DNA of 64,000 nucleotides from BOG-908 sp965198915. GTDB taxonomy: Bacteria > Pseudomonadota > Alphaproteobacteria > Acetobacterales > Acetobacteraceae. Shown in pieces: positions 60,488-64,000 of this stretch. A program made the position numbers and the translations under genes. The number at the start of each line of letters is the position of its first letter. Position 1 is the first letter of the stretch. The notes beneath the pieces were generated by a model, which was not told the origin of the DNA, did not search any database, and saw only the letters and a list, made by a program, of their open reading frames with translations. Location of the stretch: the NCBI GenBank assembly GCA_965198915.1, contig CBDAQC010000002.1:186001-250000 (forward strand), read 5' to 3'.

Positions 60488-61546
60488 CTATCCCAAGAGC
60501 TGCCCGATCACCCGGGCCGTGTAGTCGACGACCGGGATGATTCGACCGTAATTGATCCGCGTGGGCCCGATCACGCCGATGGCGCCAACGATACGGTCCG
60601 CCTGGTTGCGCGCCGGCGCCACGATCATGGAGACGCCGCTGGAGCCGAACAGCGCGCTCTCCGCGCCGATGAAGATGCGCACGCCGTCGGACTGCTCGGC
60701 CAGCTCCAGTAGGCGCATCATCGTCTCCTGCGTCTCCAGCCGGTCGAACAGCACCTGGATCGCCGCCAGGTTCTCGATCTGCGTCACGTCGGCAAGCAGC
60801 CTTCCCTGGCCGCGCACGATCAGGCTGCCGCCGCGCGAGGCGACATCCGTCCAGGTGGCCAGACCCGCCTCCACGACACCGGCCGCCAGTATGTCGAGCT
60901 GGCCACGGTCGCTGGCCATCTCCTCGGCCACGCGGCGGCGCAGATCGGCCAGCGTGCGGCCGGCGGCGCGGGCGTTGAGGTAGTTGGCGGCTTCCGTCAG
61001 TGCGGAGGGCGGCAGGCCGGCCGGTATCTGGATGACGCGGTTTTCCACCTGGCCGTCGGCCGCCACCAGGATCACCAGCGCGCGGCCGGAGCCCAGTGAC
61101 GCGAACTCGATATGCTTGATGGCGCCGTCGGATTTCGGCGCCAGCACCATGCCGGCCGCCTGACTGAGGCCGGACAGCATGGCCGACGCGTCGGACAGCG
61201 TGTCCTGCAGGCTGCGGCCGTGGGCGGCGAGCTGGCGGCTGATCGCCTCGCGCTCGTCGTCAGGAAGGTCGCCGAACTGCAGCAGGCCGTCGACGAACAG
61301 GCGCAGGCCGCGATCCGTGGGCAGGCGGCCGGCGCTGGTGTGGGGCGCGAACAGCAGGCCGGCGTCCGTCAGGTCCGCCATGACGTTGCGTATGGTGGCG
61401 GGCGAGAGGGCGATGGGCAGGCGCCTTGCCAGGGTACGGCTGCCTACAGGCTCGCCGGTGCCCACATATTGCTCGACGATCTCGCGCAGGACGGCCGCGG
61501 CGCGCGGGTCCAGGCCGGGGGGAAGTGGCTTGGGCGGGTAGTCCAT
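60488..61546 (-). CDS. hrcA: Heat-inducible transcription repressor HrcA
   Basis: 352 residues. HrcA represses groE/dnaK operons at CIRCE. The winged helix is at the N-terminus (AAAVLREIVEQYVGTGEPVG, SRTLARRLPIALSPATIRNV, MADLTDAGLLFAPHTSAGRL, PTDRGLRLFVDGLL), followed by the GAF-like and dimerisation domains (GAIKHIEFASLGSGRALVIL, ENRVIQIP, IFIGAESALFGSSGVSMIVA, GAIGVIGPTRINYGRIIPVV, DYTARVI), all signatures. The ATG at 61546 gives the normal N-terminus; the frame extends 33 nt to a weaker start. A family A half repeat lies 25 nt upstream. Confidence 0.96.
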   Translation of the reverse strand: MDYPPKPLPPGLDPRAAAVLREIVEQYVGTGEPVGSRTLARRLPIALSPATIRNVMADLTDAGLLFAPHTSAGRLPTDRGLRLFVDGLLQFGDLPDDEREAISRQLAAHGRSLQDTLSDASAMLSGLSQAAGMVLAPKSDGAIKHIEFASLGSGRALVILVAADGQVENRVIQIPAGLPPSALTEAANYLNARAAGRTLADLRRRVAEEMASDRGQLDILAAGVVEAGLATWTDVASRGGSLIVRGQGRLLADVTQIENLAAIQVLFDRLETQETMMRLLELAEQSDGVRIFIGAESALFGSSGVSMIVAPARNQADRIVGAIGVIGPTRINYGRIIPVVDYTARVIGQLLG

Positions 61547-61571
61547 GGGTGGGTTTGTTTGGGTTGTGAGA

Positions 61572-61626
61572 GGGAGCAAGCAAGGCCTTCTTTTTTGAAA
61601 AAAAGAAGCAAAAAGCTTTTGCTCCC
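61572..61626. repeat. Family A half copy A15, closed by its own flanks
   Basis: A single left arm (AAGGCCTTCTTTTTTG, AAAAAAAGAAGCAAAAAGC) is flanked by GGGAGCAA and TTGCTCCC, which pair with each other, so this copy folds as one arm without the usual partner. It precedes hrcA. Confidence 0.75.
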
Positions 61627-61678
61627 TTGCTGCTGTGGCAGTTCGGTCCTTCCAAGGATACCGGGCTGCGTGGTGCGG

Positions 61679-63058
61679 TCAGCCTGCCAGGACCTCGCCA
61701 CCCCAGCCGCGTACGATCTCGGCCATCGTGGCGGCGGGTGCCGGGTCTATCAGCAGGTCCGGGCGGAGCTGGCGCAGGGTCTCCGTCTGCGAGCCCTCGG
61801 CGATCAGGCAGATCAGGTCAACCGACTCCAGCCCGGCCGCTTCGGCTAGCGTGCGTTTGGCGTGGTCCATCTCGGCGTCGCCGGCGGCGGCTTCCACGCC
61901 CAGCACCAGCCGGTCACAGGCGGCCCTTGCGGTGTCCAGCCTGGCGCGGTTGAAGCGGTCAGGCGTGGTGGTAATCAGGGCCGTGCGCAGGCCCATGCGG
62001 CGCCAGCGGTCCACCTGCTCCACAGCCACCTCATGGGCCACGATCTTGCGCAGCGCGCGGCCCTGCGGGGTGAGCATGGCGATCAGGTCCGTGCCCTGCG
62101 CCACCGCCATGCCCGGCTGGCCGGCGGCCACCCCCATTGCCAGATTGGCCAGACGCACGGCCACCGGCAGCTTCAGGCCGATCGCGATGCTGGCGGCCAG
62201 TGCCGAGACCACCGTGTCACCCGAGCCGGACAGGTCGAACACCTCGGACATCGCCGGCGGCACGTGCAGCACGGTGTCGGCGGAGACCAGCGAGAGCCCG
62301 TCCGCGCCGCGGTTGACCACCACGGCGCCAAAGCCGTGCGCGGTGCGCAACCAGCCGGCGGCGGCCGCGATGCGCTTGTCCGAGCTGACATCCATGCCGG
62401 TCACCACCGCCAACTCGCGCAGGGTGGGCACGGCCACGTCGGCACCGGCGTAACGGTCGTAATCCGGGCCGCGGGGATCGACGACGGTGGGCCGGCCGGC
62501 GGCACGCGCCGCCTCGATTATACGGGCCGGCATGTCGCCGCCCAGCAGGCCCTTGCGATAGTCGGACAGCACGGTGACGGAGGTGGCCGCGAGCGCGTCA
62601 CCCGCGATGCGCAGCATGCGTTCGGCGAGTTTCGGGTGGATGGCGCCGGTGACTTCCTGGTCCGTACGCAGCAATTGCTGGCCGCCGGCGATGAAGCGCG
62701 TCTTGACGGTGGTGCACCGTCCGCCCTGTACCAGAAGCCAGGGTTCCACGTTCGGCTGGCCGCCAATCAGCCCGGTCAGGTCCGAGCCCGACTGGTCGTC
62801 TCCCACCACGCTGACAAAGGCGACCGCGGCGCCCAGTGCCGTGAGGTTGCGGACCAGGTTTCCGGCACCGCCCGGCAGCGCCAGCTCGCGATAGACTTCC
62901 AGCACGGGCACCGGCGCTTCGGGGCTGATGCGGGCGACGCTGCCATAGACGTAGCGGTCCAGCATGGCGTCGCCGACGACGAGGACGCTGGCCCGCGACA
63001 GGCGGGGGATCGCCTCTGCGAGCTCCGCGTCCATTACAGGGGTTTCATCCGCATCCAT
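61679..63058 (-). CDS. HldE-like protein: heptose-7-phosphate kinase domain plus degenerate adenylyltransferase domain
   Basis: 459 residues. Residues 1-330 are a PfkB-family kinase of the HldE type: VLVVGDAMLDRYVYGSVARI, SPEAPVPVLEV, GGAGNLVRNLTALGA, VLSDYRKGLL, VVDPRGPDYDRYAGA and FDLSGSGDTVVSALAASIAI with catalytic D281. It would make D-beta-D-heptose 1,7-bisphosphate for ADP-heptose. Residues about 340-459 align with the HldE nucleotidyltransferase domain by LRPDLLI, CDRLVLGV and the ending GGEVLAG, but the family's GCFD-x-LHxGH signature is replaced by TTPDRFNRARL, so adenylyl transfer is unlikely. The ATG at 63058 is chosen for length; no clear ribosome site. An independent rfaE2-type gene would be needed. 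Confidence 0.85.
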   Translation of the reverse strand: MDADETPVMDAELAEAIPRLSRASVLVVGDAMLDRYVYGSVARISPEAPVPVLEVYRELALPGGAGNLVRNLTALGAAVAFVSVVGDDQSGSDLTGLIGGQPNVEPWLLVQGGRCTTVKTRFIAGGQQLLRTDQEVTGAIHPKLAERMLRIAGDALAATSVTVLSDYRKGLLGGDMPARIIEAARAAGRPTVVDPRGPDYDRYAGADVAVPTLRELAVVTGMDVSSDKRIAAAAGWLRTAHGFGAVVVNRGADGLSLVSADTVLHVPPAMSEVFDLSGSGDTVVSALAASIAIGLKLPVAVRLANLAMGVAAGQPGMAVAQGTDLIAMLTPQGRALRKIVAHEVAVEQVDRWRRMGLRTALITTTPDRFNRARLDTARAACDRLVLGVEAAAGDAEMDHAKRTLAEAAGLESVDLICLIAEGSQTETLRQLRPDLLIDPAPAATMAEIVRGWGGEVLAG

Positions 63059-63169
63059 CGCACTATGCGTATCGGCCACGGAAGGTTCAGGCAAGACAAA
63101 CTGTCGGTTCCGGGCACGGCAGGGCGGCCGGGCCTGCACCGAGCGCGGCGGAGCGAGGGCGATGCGACG

Positions 63170-63580
63170 TTACTTGCCCTTCACGATGCTCAGCACCATT
63201 GCGCCGAACAGCGCTGCCGTGGCGGTGAACACCGCGATCACAACGCGCAGCCGCAGGCCGTAATCGGCGCTCTCGGCGTGCAGGTCGGCGATCATGCGGC
63301 TTCGTTCGGCTGCTACACGGGCGTCGATGTCGCCAGGGCCGGCCAGCACGCGCTCCGCGCTGTCGCCCAGAAGCGGACGGAGGTTGGCCAGGGCGTTCGG
63401 GTCGGCTGCGTGGGCGGCTGCCACCACCTGGTCCAGCGTCTTGCTGCGGGCGTAGGCGCGGTCGAACGGAAGCTGGGCGGCGTAGGTGGAAAAGGCGCCG
63501 ACCAGGCCGACCACCGCGAAGGCGGCGATCAGGAAGCCGGTCCAGGTGGCGGTGTCGGCTGAGCTTTGGGTCTGCTTCAT
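63170..63580 (-). CDS. Small membrane protein of unknown function, 136 aa
   Basis: I do not recognise a family. The ATG at 63580 follows GAGGCCGCTTGC (GAGG eight bases upstream); the open frame further upstream is probably non-coding. One membrane helix is at residues 13-34 (WTGFLIAAFAVVGLVGAFST) and a second at the C-terminus (LRVVIAVFTATAALFGAMVL), leaving a helical loop of about 70 residues (LDQVVAAAHAADPNALANLR, RVAAERSRMIADLHAES). Both ends would lie on the same side. It lies 111 nt upstream of the heptose-kinase gene and could share its transcript. Confidence 0.62.
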   Translation of the reverse strand: MKQTQSSADTATWTGFLIAAFAVVGLVGAFSTYAAQLPFDRAYARSKTLDQVVAAAHAADPNALANLRPLLGDSAERVLAGPGDIDARVAAERSRMIADLHAESADYGLRLRVVIAVFTATAALFGAMVLSIVKGK

Positions 63581-63773
63581 GCAAGCGGCCTCGAGGTGTT
63601 CGGGGGTGTGCTCGCACAACGCAGGCGAGCGCGTCCAATGCTGGCCGAGCCGCCGGGCCGCCAGCACTGAAGCCGATGCTGCGCTTCAGCGCCGAGAGAG
63701 AGCATGCTTTGCATGTGGCCGTGGACGGAATGGCGGAGACTGCCCGGACGGCGGATGTTAGGAAACCCCGGCT

Positions 63774-64000
63774 TTGCGCAAACGACACCTCGCGGCAGTG
63801 TCCTGTCTGGCCGTCTCATGCGCGATCGGGATGGTGTTTGCCCTCGCACCACGCGGCGCGATCCTCACCCGCACCGAAATCGCCGCGCCGCCGGCCAGAG
63901 TGTGGGTGGCGCTGACGGATGCCCGGAGATATCCGCAATGGCATCCGGACACCCGGCTGCTGGGCCGTCTCTCGCCGGGCCAGGTCATCGAGGTTCAGCA
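63774..64000 (+). CDS. SRPBCC-like (polyketide cyclase/START fold) protein, N-terminal part
   Basis: The frame runs off the right edge after 75 codons. A TTG start at 63774 is preceded by TTAGGAAACCCCGGC (AGGA as ribosome site) and an in-frame TAG at 63759, so the N-terminus is bounded; a later ATG at 63831 is possible. Residues 2-25 form a membrane anchor or signal (KRHLAAVSCLAVSCAIGMVF). The following ILTRTEIAAPPARVWVALTD, ARRYPQWHPDTRLLGRL is the characteristic first strand and helix of SRPBCC proteins, which bind hydrophobic ligands. The ligand and the rest of the protein are outside the window. Confidence 0.6.
   Translation, partial: MRKRHLAAVSCLAVSCAIGMVFALAPRGAILTRTEIAAPPARVWVALTDARRYPQWHPDTRLLGRLSPGQVIEVQ

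Overview
The window is GC-rich chromosomal DNA from an alphaproteobacterium, most likely a member of the Acetobacteraceae. I infer this from the gene set (short alpha-type hprK, LpxI in place of LpxH, CsbD, DUF2852), the gene orders and two families of intergenic repeats; no rRNA gene is present to confirm it. I recognise no tRNA, rRNA, CRISPR array, insertion sequence or prophage. About 58 protein genes are packed closely and no gene-free gap exceeds 300 bases.

Layout. 1-4.4 kb: the N-terminal part of ispG (running off the left edge), a small glycosyltransferase, ycjF/ycjX and gloA. 4.5-19.5 kb, all but one gene on the minus strand: the envelope-biogenesis cluster. In transcription order it reads rpsB, tsf, pyrH, frr, uppS, cdsA, dxr, rseP, bamA, an OmpH/Skp-like chaperone, lpxD, fabZ, lpxA and lpxI. 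It couples translation factors to isoprenoid, phospholipid, lipid A and outer-membrane protein assembly. 19.8-27 kb: a secreted protein, CsbD, enolase, a TPR glycosyltransferase and a secreted phospholipase C-like enzyme. 27-34.5 kb: a ChvG-like sensor kinase, an AI-2E-family transporter and a regulatory PTS (hprK, rapZ, EIIA-Man, HPr, EI) with no sugar permease.

34.6-43.5 kb: a frameshifted small gene, an O-antigen-ligase-like protein, a tripartite RND efflux system and an aldo/keto reductase. 43.6-47.1 kb: purQ, purL, bolA and a monothiol glutaredoxin. 47.2-54 kb: a TetR regulator, a GFA protein, DUF2852, a radical SAM/membrane-protein pair, NDH-2 and a small membrane protein. 54.4-64 kb: grpE, a CHAP amidase, RidA, gyrB, recF, hrcA, a HldE-like heptose kinase whose second domain has lost its catalytic motif, a small membrane protein and the start of an SRPBCC-like protein.

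The most distinctive feature is repeat family A, with 13 two-armed copies and 4 half copies. Each full copy has two arms of about 45 nt in inverted orientation around a variable 30-100 nt centre, and each arm holds its own AT-only hairpin that shows compensatory base changes. Copies fill the gaps between a stop codon and the next start codon, interrupt the rpsB-tsf-pyrH operon, and occupy a whole divergent promoter gap. One copy is read in frame as the N-terminus and apparent signal peptide of the RND adaptor. A second GC-rich repeat family B occurs three times at gene ends.
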